Source: Burkholderia sp. WSM2230
Lineage (GTDB): Bacteria; Pseudomonadota; Gammaproteobacteria; Burkholderiales; Burkholderiaceae
Reading direction: 5' to 3'
Assembly (NCBI RefSeq): GCF_000472445.1
Contig: NZ_AXAJ01000017.1
Span: 57,033 to 121,032 of the forward strand
DNA: 64,000 nt
The notes under the pieces are model-generated. The model did not search any database and was not told the origin of the DNA. It worked only from the letters and a program-made list of their open reading frames with translations. The first letter of the stretch is position 1. Every line of letters starts with the position of its first letter. The position numbers were made by a program, and so were the translations under genes. Positions 1-7,910 of this stretch are shown here, one piece after another.

Positions 1-2
1 TG

Positions 3-1118
3 CTCGACAACGTGATCGACATCAACTACTACGCGGTGGCCAAGGCGCGTAACTCGAACCTGAAGCATCGTCCGGTCGGCATGGGCATCATGGGCTTCCA
101 GGACTGCCTGCATCTGCTGCGCACGCCGTATGCGTCCGAAGAGGCGGTCAAGTTCGCCGACACTTCGATGGAAGCGGTCTGCTACTACGCTTACTACGCG
201 TCGACGGAGCTGGCGGAAGAGCGCGGCCGTTACTCGAGCTACCGCGGCTCGCTGTGGGATCGCGGCATCCTCCCGCAAGACTCGGTGAAGCTGCTCGCCG
301 AAGCGCGCGGCGGCTATGTCGAGGTGGATTCGAGCGAGTCGATGGACTGGACGGAGCTGCGTCAGCGCATCGCCACCTACGGCATGCGCAACTCGAACTG
401 CATCGCGATCGCACCCACGGCGACGATCTCGAACATCATCGGCGTGTCGGCTTGCATCGAGCCTACGTTCCAGAACCTGTACGTGAAGTCGAACCTGTCG
501 GGCGAATTCACGGTGGTCAACGACTACCTGGTGCGCGATCTGAAGGCACGCGGCCTGTGGGACGAAGTGATGGTCGCCGACCTGAAGTACTTCGACGGCA
601 CGCTCTCGCGCATCGACCGTATCCCGGCTGATCTGCGCGCGATCTACGCCACGGCGTTCGAAGTCGATCCGAAGTGGCTGGTCGAAGCGGCGTCGCGCCG
701 TCAGAAGTGGATCGACCAGGCGCAGTCGCTGAACATCTACATGGCCGGCGCATCGGGCAAGAAGCTCGACGAGATCTACAAGCTCGCATGGGTGCGCGGT
801 TTGAAGACCACGTACTACCTGCGCACGATGGCGGCAACGCACGTCGAGAAATCGACGGTGGCTCACGGCGCGCTCAACGCAGTGAGTTCGGGCGGCGGCG
901 AAGGTGCAGGTGGCGCTGGTGGTGCTGGCGGTATCAGCGGCGGCGCGGCTGGCGGCTTCGGCGTGAGCGGCGGTGCGGGCGGCCTTCAGGCGGCAGCAGC
1001 GACAGCGGCGGCAGCAGTGCCGGCGGTTGCAGTCGAAGCTGCGCCCGAAGCCGACGGCCCCGTCTGCATGATGCGTCCTGGCGACCCTGGCTTCGACGAG
1101 TGCGAGGCTTGCCAGTAA
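3..1118 (+). CDS. nrdA: Ribonucleoside-diphosphate reductase alpha subunit, C-terminal part (5' end outside window)
   Basis: This is the C-terminal ~370 residues of the class I ribonucleotide reductase large subunit, which reduces NDPs to dNDPs with the NrdB radical subunit. The reading frame is open from the first bases, so the gene starts upstream. Visible family features are the LDNVIDINYY stretch, the phosphate-binding segment RNSNCIAIAPTATIS, and the TTYYL tyrosine pair equivalent to the radical-transfer tyrosines 730/731 of E. coli. The C-terminus ends CEACQ (Cys codons at 1101 and 1110), the expected redox-shuttle pair, here spaced CxxC. Between the barrel and these cysteines lies a Gly/Ala-rich linker of about 60 residues (roughly 885-1065). 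nrdB follows after an unusually wide 654-bp gap. Confidence 0.97.
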   Translation, partial: LDNVIDINYYAVAKARNSNLKHRPVGMGIMGFQDCLHLLRTPYASEEAVKFADTSMEAVCYYAYYASTELAEERGRYSSYRGSLWDRGILPQDSVKLLAEARGGYVEVDSSESMDWTELRQRIATYGMRNSNCIAIAPTATISNIIGVSACIEPTFQNLYVKSNLSGEFTVVNDYLVRDLKARGLWDEVMVADLKYFDGTLSRIDRIPADLRAIYATAFEVDPKWLVEAASRRQKWIDQAQSLNIYMAGASGKKLDEIYKLAWVRGLKTTYYLRTMAATHVEKSTVAHGALNAVSSGGGEGAGGAGGAGGISGGAAGGFGVSGGAGGLQAAAATAAAAVPAVAVEAAPEADGPVCMMRPGDPGFDECEACQ

Positions 1119-1772
1119 GCGGCGAGCAGCAAGCAGGTTCGTTGTTTGCTAAAGGGTCCTAGGTAATCACCCGCATGCAGCGACAACGAGCCTCATCGAG
1201 ATGAAGAAGAAGTAACCCGACGAGCGGCGCGGCAAGCGCGATGACCAGGTGAAAGGCCGCACCGCTCATCGTCGGACAAACGAAGTAGACGTAGCGAAGC
1301 AGCGGTTCGGCATGTCACGCAACGCGCCAGATGACAGCAGACTGCAAGACCCGACGCTCAAGCAATGCCTGGCAACCCTTAAGCAATGCTTCAGCAGCGC
1401 ATCATCAACGCTTTGGTCAACCGGGCGAGCAACGCAGCCGGCTACATGCATGACCCGACATTGCGTTGAACTTCGTCTCACTCGTGCGGACGAACCGGCA
1501 ACGCGCAGCAAGTGCAGTAGACAGCACACGCACTCCGCAATACAGATAGATAGAGCAGCGAAACGACGCTTGAACACGTTGCTCTTTGAGCTCGCGAAGT
1601 ACCTCAGCGACACACGTTCAACACGCTTCACATGAGGCGATGCACACACACCGTTGAACAAAGTGTTGTATGAACGTAGCAACGCGAATCGAAAACAGGA
1701 TTTTTCATGAGCGGACTCTTTTATCGCTCGTGAAAAGATGGTACAAACCGTTCTAAATTGATGGTGACATTT
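1119..1772. other. nrdA-nrdB intergenic region with two stem-loops, no convincing gene
   Basis: A 654-bp gap separates two genes that usually lie close together. Open frames occur on both strands but show no recognisable protein and no good ribosome-binding site. Two inverted repeats are visible. The first is an imperfect stem at 1217-1227/1262-1275 with a 3-nt bulge. The second is a 13-bp stem with two G-T wobbles at 1701-1713/1725-1737, ending 35 bp before the nrdB start. The second could sit in the nrdB leader mRNA. Confidence 0.5.
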
Positions 1773-3005
1773 ATGCTCAACTGGGATGACGAGATCACTG
1801 CCGTAACTCCCTCGAGCGCTACGCAACAGAACGTGTTGCGCAACGCTGCGGGATCGGCTGTCGGTTCGCAAGCCGGAACGCGTTCCGCTCCTCATGCTCC
1901 CTCGGCTCAAGACATCTTCGCGAACGACATCGCTGTCGCTCCCGTTGCTCCGATTGCTCGCGCTGCTGGAACGGCTGCCGTTTCAGAGGCTCGGGTCAAT
2001 GTCGCCGACAAGCGCATCATCAACGGCCAGACCGACGTCAATCAGTTGGTGCCGTTCAAATACAAGTGGGCCTGGGAAAAGTATCTGGCTGGTTGCGCCA
2101 ACCACTGGATGCCGCAAGAAGTGAACATGTCGCGCGACATCGCCCTCTGGAAGGACCCGAACGGGCTGACCGAAGACGAGCGCCGCATCGTCAAGCGCAA
2201 CCTGGGCTTCTTCGTGACGGCTGACTCCCTCGCCGCCAACAACATTGTGCTGGGCACCTACCGCCACATCACGGCGCCCGAATGCCGCCAGTTCCTGCTG
2301 CGCCAGGCGTTCGAAGAGGCGATCCACACGCACGCATACCAGTACATCGTCGAATCGCTGGGTCTCGACGAAGGCGAAATCTTCAACGCGTATCACGAGG
2401 TTCCCTCGATCCGCGCGAAAGACGAATTCCTGATTCCGTACATCAATGTGCTGACCGATCCGGGCTTCAAGACCGGCACGCTCGAAACCGACCAGACGCT
2501 GCTGCGCTCGCTGATCGTGTTCGCCTGTGTGATGGAAGGCCTGTTCTTCTACGTCGGCTTTACGCAAATCCTGGCGCTCGGCCGCCAGAACAAGATGACC
2601 GGCGCGGCGGAGCAATACCAGTACATCCTGCGCGACGAGTCGATGCACTGCAACTTCGGCATCGACCTGATCAACCAGATCAAACTTGAAAACCCGCAAC
2701 TCTGGACGGCTGAGTTCCGCGCGGAAATCCGCGAGATCTTCCAGCAGGCGGTCGAACTTGAATACCGTTACGCAGAAGACACGATGCCGCGCGGGGTGCT
2801 CGGCCTCAATGCGTCGATGTTCAAGAGCTATCTGCGCTTCATCTGCAACCGCCGTTGCCAGCAGATCGGTCTCGATCCGCTGTACCCGAACGAGGAAAAC
2901 CCGTTCCCGTGGATGAGCGAGATGATCGACCTGAAGAAGGAGCGCAACTTCTTCGAGACGCGTGTTATCGAATATCAGACTGGCGGCGCGCTGACCTGGG
3001 AGTGA
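1773..3005 (+). CDS. nrdB: Ribonucleoside-diphosphate reductase beta subunit
   Basis: Radical-generating small subunit of class I ribonucleotide reductase, cytoplasmic partner of NrdA. I chose the ATG at 1773 (protein starts MLNWDDEI, 410 aa) because GGTGA lies 6 bp upstream; an in-frame ATG at 1761 is less well placed. The diiron and radical residues are all present: Asp151 in FFVTAD, Glu182 and His185 in EEAIHTHAY with the radical tyrosine at 189, then the second-half ligands in MEGLFFY and RDESMH. The 31-residue spacing from Asp151 to Glu182 matches that of E. coli NrdB. The first ~90 residues form an Ala/Ser-rich extension not needed for the fold. Confidence 0.97.
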   Translation: MLNWDDEITAVTPSSATQQNVLRNAAGSAVGSQAGTRSAPHAPSAQDIFANDIAVAPVAPIARAAGTAAVSEARVNVADKRIINGQTDVNQLVPFKYKWAWEKYLAGCANHWMPQEVNMSRDIALWKDPNGLTEDERRIVKRNLGFFVTADSLAANNIVLGTYRHITAPECRQFLLRQAFEEAIHTHAYQYIVESLGLDEGEIFNAYHEVPSIRAKDEFLIPYINVLTDPGFKTGTLETDQTLLRSLIVFACVMEGLFFYVGFTQILALGRQNKMTGAAEQYQYILRDESMHCNFGIDLINQIKLENPQLWTAEFRAEIREIFQQAVELEYRYAEDTMPRGVLGLNASMFKSYLRFICNRRCQQIGLDPLYPNEENPFPWMSEMIDLKKERNFFETRVIEYQTGGALTWE

Positions 3006-3446
3006 TCCGGGTTCGTGTCGTAGATGCATTCATCGATGGGGATGCCGTCGGCCTTGAGCTGCGGCAATTATGTTTAGGAGCTGAACCGCCTGATGCAAAG
3101 CGTGCCCCGTGCGCCGCGTGCCTTCGCGGCCCACAAACATGACTGGCACTTTGCGAACCCTTCAGTGGGATGGGCAAACTTCCCCCCGGAAAAAGCCGAC
3201 GGCGTGATCGCCGTTGGCTCGATCAAGCAATTACCGGCGTTGCAACCCAACGCCGATGACATTTGGCGCGCGGTGCCTTCGGGCACGGCGCGCCTTACCG
3301 CATTCATTAGCGTAAGCGCGCGGCACCTGCGTACGCCGATGAATAGCCCGCTTCGTAGCGCGCGCCCTGAGAAGCGTCCGCGGGAAGCGGGTTTTGACGA
3401 AGGGTGTAGTTTGAACTGACTCTCATCTGAAAACCTGAAGGAGAAA
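3006..3446. other. nrdB to histone-like gene intergenic region
   Basis: A 441-bp stretch after nrdB with no clear terminator. It contains one weak candidate open frame (listed separately). The region just before the histone-like gene presumably carries that gene's promoter, but I could not pick convincing -35/-10 hexamers. Confidence 0.4.
3093..3419 (+). CDS. Hypothetical protein, weakly supported
   Basis: A 108-codon frame running from just after nrdB to 30 bp before the histone-like gene. The encoded protein begins MQSVPRAPRAFAAHKH and is basic, with no motif, signal peptide or membrane segment that I recognise. A TAGGAG sequence lies about 15 bp upstream of the ATG, which is too far for a good Shine-Dalgarno site. 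Codon choice is only partly like that of neighbouring real genes. It could be an uncharacterised lineage-specific gene or a chance frame. Confidence 0.3.
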   Translation: MQSVPRAPRAFAAHKHDWHFANPSVGWANFPPEKADGVIAVGSIKQLPALQPNADDIWRAVPSGTARLTAFISVSARHLRTPMNSPLRSARPEKRPREAGFDEGCSLN

Positions 3447-3449
3447 ATG

Positions 3450-4094
3450 ATGGCAACTGCAAAGAAAGCCGCCGCTAAGAAGCCTGCAGCGAAGAAGGTC
3501 GCAGCAAAGAAGGCAGCTCCGGCGAAGAAGGCCGCACCGGCAAAGAAAGTAGCAGCGAAGAAGGCAGCGCCGGCCAAGAAGGTCGCAGCGAAGAAGGCAG
3601 CTCCGGCGAAGAAGGTTGCAGCGAAGAAGGCTGCGCCGGCCAAGAAGACCGCAGCGAAGAAAGCCGCACCGGCCAAGAAGGTAGCAGCGAAGAAGGCAGC
3701 GCCGGCCAAGAAGGCAGCAGCGAAGAAGGCTGCACCGGCCAAGAAGGCGACTGCGAAGAAGGCAGCGCCCGCGAAGAAGGCTGCAGCGAAGAAGGCCGCG
3801 CCTGCGAAGAAGGCTGCAGCGAAGAAGGCCGCGCCTGCGAAGAAGGCTGCTGCCAAGAAGGCTGCGCCCGCGAAAAAGGCTGCCGCTAAAAAGGCTGCGC
3901 CTGCCAAGAAGGCTGCTCCTGCGAAGAAGGCCGCTGCTCCTGCGAAGAAGGCCGCGCCTGCGAAGAAGGCTGTCGCCAAGAAGGCTGCGCCTGCACCCGC
4001 TGCGACTTCTGTTTCGAGCGCACCGGCGGCGACGGTGAAGACCGCGCTGAACCCGGCAGCGGCATGGCCGTTCCCGACGGGCAGCCGTCCGTAA
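3450..4094 (+). CDS. Histone H1-like Lys/Ala repeat DNA-binding protein
   Basis: Strongly basic, low-complexity protein of about 214 residues made almost wholly of KKAAPA / KKAAAKKAAPA units, like the AlaKP-repeat H1-like proteins of Burkholderiales and the Hc2 family. Such proteins bind DNA non-specifically and help organise the nucleoid. The repeats fill residues ~5-190; a distinct non-repetitive tail ends NPAAAWPFPTGSRP. Two ATGs are adjacent in frame (3447 and 3450). AAGGAG at 3438-3443 is 6 bp from the second and 3 bp from the first, so I chose 3450. The gene stands alone and ends upstream of a strong terminator. The repeat makes its length prone to slippage between strains. Confidence 0.88.
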   Translation: MATAKKAAAKKPAAKKVAAKKAAPAKKAAPAKKVAAKKAAPAKKVAAKKAAPAKKVAAKKAAPAKKTAAKKAAPAKKVAAKKAAPAKKAAAKKAAPAKKATAKKAAPAKKAAAKKAAPAKKAAAKKAAPAKKAAAKKAAPAKKAAAKKAAPAKKAAPAKKAAAPAKKAAPAKKAVAKKAAPAPAATSVSSAPAATVKTALNPAAAWPFPTGSRP

Positions 4095-4190
4095 CAGGAC
4101 GCGGGCAGTAGAAGTACTTCGGCACATGGTTCCATGTGTCCGATGATCGGGCAGCGCTTGACGGAGTCTCGCGAGCGCTACCCGGTCAGG

Positions 4191-4226
4191 ATCCCGTTGC
4201 TGGTCTCCGGCAACGGGATTTTTTTC
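4191..4226 (+). terminator. Rho-independent terminator after histone-like gene
   Basis: Perfect 10-bp stem (ATCCCGTTGC at 4191-4200 with GCAACGGGAT at 4210-4219), 9-nt loop, followed by six T. It lies about 100 bp downstream of the histone-like gene. Confidence 0.88.
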
Positions 4227-4333
4227 GCCCGAAGAAAACGTAAGTCGCGAGGCGTTGCGCGTCGCGGGTCCCGCGTCGACGGTGCGGCTCTCGCCGTGCA
4301 CGTGGGCTCGGCATCGTGCGCTGAGCGCAGGCG

Positions 4334-4366
4334 AAAAAAAACGCATGCACAGGGGAGGGCATGCGT
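4334..4366 (-). terminator. Rho-independent terminator after the glycine-zipper lipoprotein gene
   Basis: Read on the minus strand, the 8-bp stem ACGCATGC/GCATGCGT (4359-4366 with 4341-4348) is followed by a run of eight T (A at 4334-4341 on the plus strand). It ends the minus-strand transcript whose last gene stops at 4414. Confidence 0.8.
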
Positions 4367-4413
4367 GTGAGGTCGATGCGGCCGCGTCAAGCTGGCCGCT
4401 CGAGAGGGGAAAG

Positions 4414-4890
4414 CTAGTGCGTGACGCGCGTAACGCCGCCGCTGGAGAGAAGCCGGACGCGCTCGCCAGCGCGGAAGATCTCGCCGGTGGAGCTTTGGGT
4501 GATCGCACGGATGTCGCCGTTATCGAGGCGTACGGTGATCTCGAGACCGTCGCGCACGGCGACGCTGTTCTCGACCGAGTTGCCGGCCACCGCGCCCGCC
4601 AGACCGCCGATGATGCCCGTCACGATCGAGCCGCGTCCGCCGCCGATCGCGCTGCCGGCCACCGCGCCCAACGCGCCGCCGCCGATCGCGCCAAGGCCGC
4701 TTGGCTGACCGTTGTTCGAACTGATCTTGACTGCGCGCACACTGTCGACCGTGCCCATACGGACCGTTTCCTCGCGCTGTGCCTGCGACGCCGTATACAC
4801 GTCCGCGGAACTGCTGTTGTATGCACACCCCGACATGGCCAGCGAACCGGCAATCAAGGCGGCCACTACCAGGCGACTCGTTGTTCTCAT
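4414..4890 (-). CDS. Outer-membrane lipoprotein with glycine-zipper domain (SlyB/Pcp-like)
   Basis: 158-residue predicted lipoprotein. A signal peptide ends in the lipobox MSGC at about residue 21. A region near 68-105 is rich in GxxxG-type repeats (GAIGGGALGAVAGSAIGGG and then GIIGGLAGAVAGN), the glycine-zipper 2TM domain of the SlyB/Pcp family. The C-terminal third is soluble and carries VRLDNGDIRAITQ. Members are small outer-membrane lipoproteins linked to envelope integrity; the precise role is unknown. GGAG is 7 bp upstream of the ATG. It is last in the minus-strand block, 25 bp after the kinase gene, and is followed by its own terminator. Confidence 0.88.
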   Translation of the reverse strand: MRTTSRLVVAALIAGSLAMSGCAYNSSSADVYTASQAQREETVRMGTVDSVRAVKISSNNGQPSGLGAIGGGALGAVAGSAIGGGRGSIVTGIIGGLAGAVAGNSVENSVAVRDGLEITVRLDNGDIRAITQSSTGEIFRAGERVRLLSSGGVTRVTH

Positions 4891-4915
4891 TCCCTAACTC
4901 CAATAGCTTCCGTTA

Positions 4916-5854
4916 TTACGGCAGGTCGTACCCGAACGCCTGCTTGAACCGTTCGTTGATCTGCGCCCGGGTGGGCGCGTAGTTTTGCGGGCCCTGGTGT
5001 TCGATCTTCAGCGCGCCCATCAGGCTTGCGAGACGGCCGGTGGTCGCCCAGCCGAGCTTCTTTTCGATGCCGTACAGCAAGCCGCCGCGAAACGCGTCGC
5101 CGCAACCTGTCGGATCGAGCACCTGCTGCGCCTTGACGGCCGGAATTTGTTCGACGCCGCCCGCGTGATGGATCTGCGCACCGTGTTCGCCGAGCGTGAC
5201 GATGAGCGCTTCCACCTTGCCAGCGATCTCCTCGATCGACCAGCCTGTCTTGTTGCTCACGAGCTTGGCTTCGTAATCGTTGACAGCTACGTAAGTCGCA
5301 AGTTCAATCATGCGCCGCAGTGCAGCACCGTCGAAGAGCGGCAGACCCTGGCCCGGATCGAAGATGAACGGCACGCCCGCCGCTGCCAGGTGCTCCGAAT
5401 GCTGGACCATGCCGTCGTAGCCGTCCGGCGCGACGATGCCAAGCGTGATGCCCTTCGCTTCGTCCGCGCGGTTCAGATGCGACTGCATCATCGCGCCCGG
5501 ATGGAACGCGGTGATCTGATTGTTCTCGAGATCGGTGGTTATCATGGCCTGCGCCGAGTAGGTGCCCGGCACGACCAGCACGTTTTCCGTCGACAGCCCG
5601 AGTTGCCTGAAGCGGTCCATGTAGAGTTGCGCGTCGATCTCGCCGAGCGTGCCCATGATGCGCGCGTCGCCGCCAAGCAGATTCAGCGAATAGGCGATGT
5701 TGCCCGCACAGCCGCCGAACTCGCGGCGCATGGTTGGCACGAGAAAGCTCACGTTCAGGATGTGGACCTGCTCCGGCAGGATGTGCTCCCGGAACCGGCC
5801 TTCGAAGGTCATGATGTTGTCGTAGGCGAGCGAGCCGCAAATCAGCGTAGACAA
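4916..5854 (-). CDS. PfkB-family carbohydrate/nucleoside kinase
   Basis: 312-residue ribokinase-fold kinase. The N-terminal half has the GG motif (FGGCAGNIAYSL, ~47-58) and the C-terminal half the ATP/anion-hole signature DPTGCGDAFRGG (~246-257), whose Asp is the catalytic base. The sequence resembles the adenosine/inosine kinases described from Burkholderia more than it resembles sugar kinases such as ribokinase, so a nucleoside substrate is plausible. That is inference from family resemblance; the substrate cannot be read from the sequence. It lies between tpx and the lipoprotein gene on the same strand. Confidence 0.85.
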   Translation of the reverse strand: MSTLICGSLAYDNIMTFEGRFREHILPEQVHILNVSFLVPTMRREFGGCAGNIAYSLNLLGGDARIMGTLGEIDAQLYMDRFRQLGLSTENVLVVPGTYSAQAMITTDLENNQITAFHPGAMMQSHLNRADEAKGITLGIVAPDGYDGMVQHSEHLAAAGVPFIFDPGQGLPLFDGAALRRMIELATYVAVNDYEAKLVSNKTGWSIEEIAGKVEALIVTLGEHGAQIHHAGGVEQIPAVKAQQVLDPTGCGDAFRGGLLYGIEKKLGWATTGRLASLMGALKIEHQGPQNYAPTRAQINERFKQAFGYDLP

Positions 5855-5905
5855 GGCGAGCGTTCCTGTAAAAAACGATGGAGAAATCGGGGGGAAGATG
5901 CGACA

Positions 5906-5928
5906 GCGCCGCGCGTGAAGCGCGGCGC
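5906..5928 (-). terminator. GC-rich hairpin after tpx, possible weak terminator
   Basis: Perfect 9-bp stem GCGCCGCGC/GCGCGGCGC with a GTGAA loop, between the tpx stop and the kinase start. No T-run follows on the minus strand, so it may act as an mRNA stabiliser or processing structure and not as a terminator. Confidence 0.4.
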
Positions 5929-5951
5929 CGGAGTCTTCGTACGCTTGGGTT

Positions 5952-6452
5952 TTACTTCAGCGCAGCGAGTGCTGCGTCGTAGTTCGGTTCGTTCTTGATT
6001 TCGCCGACCAGTTCCGCGTGAACGACCTTGTCGTTCTCGTCGATCACGACGACGGCACGCGCCGTGAGACCCGCGAGCGGCCCGCTCGTCACATCGACGC
6101 CGTATGCCTGTGCGAACTCATGGCCACGGAAGGTCGAGGCCGTCACGACGTTCTCGATGCCTTCGGTCGTGCAGAAGCGCGACGCGGCGAACGGCAGGTC
6201 GCCCGACACGACGATCACCGACGTGTTGGTGAGCTTGGCGGCGGCTTCGTTGAACTTGCGGGTGGAGGTCGCGCAGGTCGGCGTGTCGAGGCTCGGGACG
6301 ATGTTCAGCACCTTGCGCTTGCCGGCGAAATCGGCGAGCGACAACGGCTTCAGGTCCTTGCCGACCAGCGAGAAAGCAGGCGCGGTCTGGCCGACCGACG
6401 GGAAGGTGCCGGCTACTTCGATCGGGTTACCACCCAGCGTGACTTGACTCAT
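5952..6452 (-). CDS. tpx: Thiol peroxidase (Tpx, atypical 2-Cys peroxiredoxin)
   Basis: Reduces hydrogen and alkyl peroxides using thioredoxin. The 166-residue length is normal for the family. The peroxidatic cysteine lies in PSLDTPTCATS (residue ~60) and the resolving cysteine in ASRFCTTEG (~94), the pair that forms the intramolecular disulfide. The start MSQVTLGGNPI is typical, and no signal peptide is present, so it is cytoplasmic. It is flanked by 72 bp and 97 bp gaps, so it may have its own promoter inside the minus-strand block. Confidence 0.97.
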   Translation of the reverse strand: MSQVTLGGNPIEVAGTFPSVGQTAPAFSLVGKDLKPLSLADFAGKRKVLNIVPSLDTPTCATSTRKFNEAAAKLTNTSVIVVSGDLPFAASRFCTTEGIENVVTASTFRGHEFAQAYGVDVTSGPLAGLTARAVVVIDENDKVVHAELVGEIKNEPNYDAALAALK

Positions 6453-6524
6453 GTGTTGTGCTCCGAAAGTTCGTCAGTGATGACGGTGAGCGCGCCCGGT
6501 CCGAGCCGGGCACGCGGGGACGCG

Positions 6525-7862
6525 TTACGGATAGAAAATCTGTACGCGGAAATTCGAGGCGACCGCGTTGCCCGTGTCGAGGCGCACGATCATGGTTTGC
6601 GTCATGTGCGGCGGCAGGCCGGCTGCGATGGGCGTGCCGGGCGGGACATAATCTTGCGGAAACAGCACCCGGCGCAGCGCAATGTTGTTCTGGTCGTCGA
6701 GCAGCGTCAGCTCGATCGCCGGATAAGCGAGCGCCACGTTGAAGCGGTTGCGCAGCGGCATGCGCAATTCGAGCTTGTGCGGCCCGTCGACCTGGCGCAG
6801 ATCGGACGGCTCGACCTGCAGACCGTCGATGTCGTGCGGCGCGGTGAGCTGGCAGCCGAGTTGCGCGCACGCCTTCGCGTACAGCACCTGCGTGCGCGGC
6901 AGATAGACGAGCACCGTTTCGCGCTGCCACCAGGCGAGTTGCGCCAGCAGGGCGATGACGAGCAGTCCCGCCGCCACCGATCCGCCGATGATCCACGCGA
7001 GGCGGCGCGGCTCGGCCGGACGTGTTTCGCGGACCACAGCGAACGGATCGTCGTCGTCGTGGACTGGGTTCACCGAGAACGGCTCGCCGTCCGGCGTGGC
7101 CGCCGCCCGCGCCGGACCGCGCAGATCCGGATCGTCGAAATGCGGATGGGGATGCGTGGTGCCGAGCCCGGCAGCGCCTACGCCGGTCGTGCCGAAATGC
7201 GGTTCGTTGTCGGGAAATCCGTGGAAACCTGCTGATTCATTGAACACCGGTTCGTCAGCCGGCGAGCCCGCAGCGCGCTCGGTCTTGTGCCAGACGCGCG
7301 GCGCTTCCTCGTGGAGCGGCTCGCTTACCGGCTGGTTTGCCGGCTTGCTTGTTTGCTCGCTCAGTTGCTCGCTTACCGGCCCCTCTTCATAGGCGAAGGG
7401 TTCGAGCGGCGCGTCAGCGAGCACGGGCTCGTGGTCCGCCGCCGCTGCAGTCCCCGAGACGCCCGACGCGCCGGCGGACAACGTGGGTTCCGTCGCTGCA
7501 TGGCCTGGTGCTGCCGGAGCGCGTGCGCCCGCGTAACGCGGCTGGGCCGAGACGCTCGCTGCGCTATGACGGAACCGTTCCTCGAAGAGCGGCGTGGGCC
7601 GCGGCGCCCAAGGATCCCACGCGGCGGGGCTGAAGTCCGCCGCGCCGGGCTGCGCGCCGGAAAGGGCCTCGATTGCGGCGGCCGCGGAGACGTGTCTCGC
7701 GCTGGAAAAATCGCCGCCCTCGCTGATGTCGTAGAGACTGCTGGAAGCGTCGAATACTTCGTGGCATTGTCCGCAACGCACGAGCCCGCGGCGTAGCGCG
7801 AGCTGCGCCGGTTGCAGGCGGAAGACAGTTTCGCAGAAGGGGCAGCGCGTCGCCAGAAGCAT
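6525..7862 (-). CDS. Zinc-ribbon and DUF3426 domain membrane protein
   Basis: 445-residue protein with three parts. Residues 1-35 form an MJ0042-type zinc ribbon with two CxxC pairs (Cys7, Cys10, Cys30, Cys33). A long disordered Ala/Pro/Glu-rich segment (~45-285) includes a Ser/Glu/Gln/Pro-rich stretch with repeated SEQ and SEP motifs. One transmembrane helix (~288-312) follows, and then a DUF3426 domain to the end (conserved CAQLGCQL, RNRF and FPQDY elements). The zinc ribbon is therefore cytoplasmic and DUF3426 periplasmic. Function is unknown, but the gene is regularly found downstream of prmA in Burkholderiales. It starts 48 bp after prmA. Confidence 0.85.
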   Translation of the reverse strand: MLLATRCPFCETVFRLQPAQLALRRGLVRCGQCHEVFDASSSLYDISEGGDFSSARHVSAAAAIEALSGAQPGAADFSPAAWDPWAPRPTPLFEERFRHSAASVSAQPRYAGARAPAAPGHAATEPTLSAGASGVSGTAAAADHEPVLADAPLEPFAYEEGPVSEQLSEQTSKPANQPVSEPLHEEAPRVWHKTERAAGSPADEPVFNESAGFHGFPDNEPHFGTTGVGAAGLGTTHPHPHFDDPDLRGPARAAATPDGEPFSVNPVHDDDDPFAVVRETRPAEPRRLAWIIGGSVAAGLLVIALLAQLAWWQRETVLVYLPRTQVLYAKACAQLGCQLTAPHDIDGLQVEPSDLRQVDGPHKLELRMPLRNRFNVALAYPAIELTLLDDQNNIALRRVLFPQDYVPPGTPIAAGLPPHMTQTMIVRLDTGNAVASNFRVQIFYP

Positions 7863-7910
7863 ATTGAGCCGGATAGCCAGAAGGCCGTTGGTTGGACAAT
7901 ACGCCTTATT

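Noticed and set aside
1249..1635. 128-codon plus-strand frame in the nrdA-nrdB gap (and a 214-codon minus-strand frame at 1266-1910)
   Set aside because: No ribosome-binding site, no recognisable domain and mutually overlapping. The minus-strand frame also runs into the nrdB coding region.
3074..4135. 353-codon minus-strand Ala/Phe-rich frame opposite the histone-like gene
   Set aside because: Its repetitive AAFFAG text is the mirror of the Lys/Ala repeat; the plus strand has a good ribosome-binding site and a terminator.
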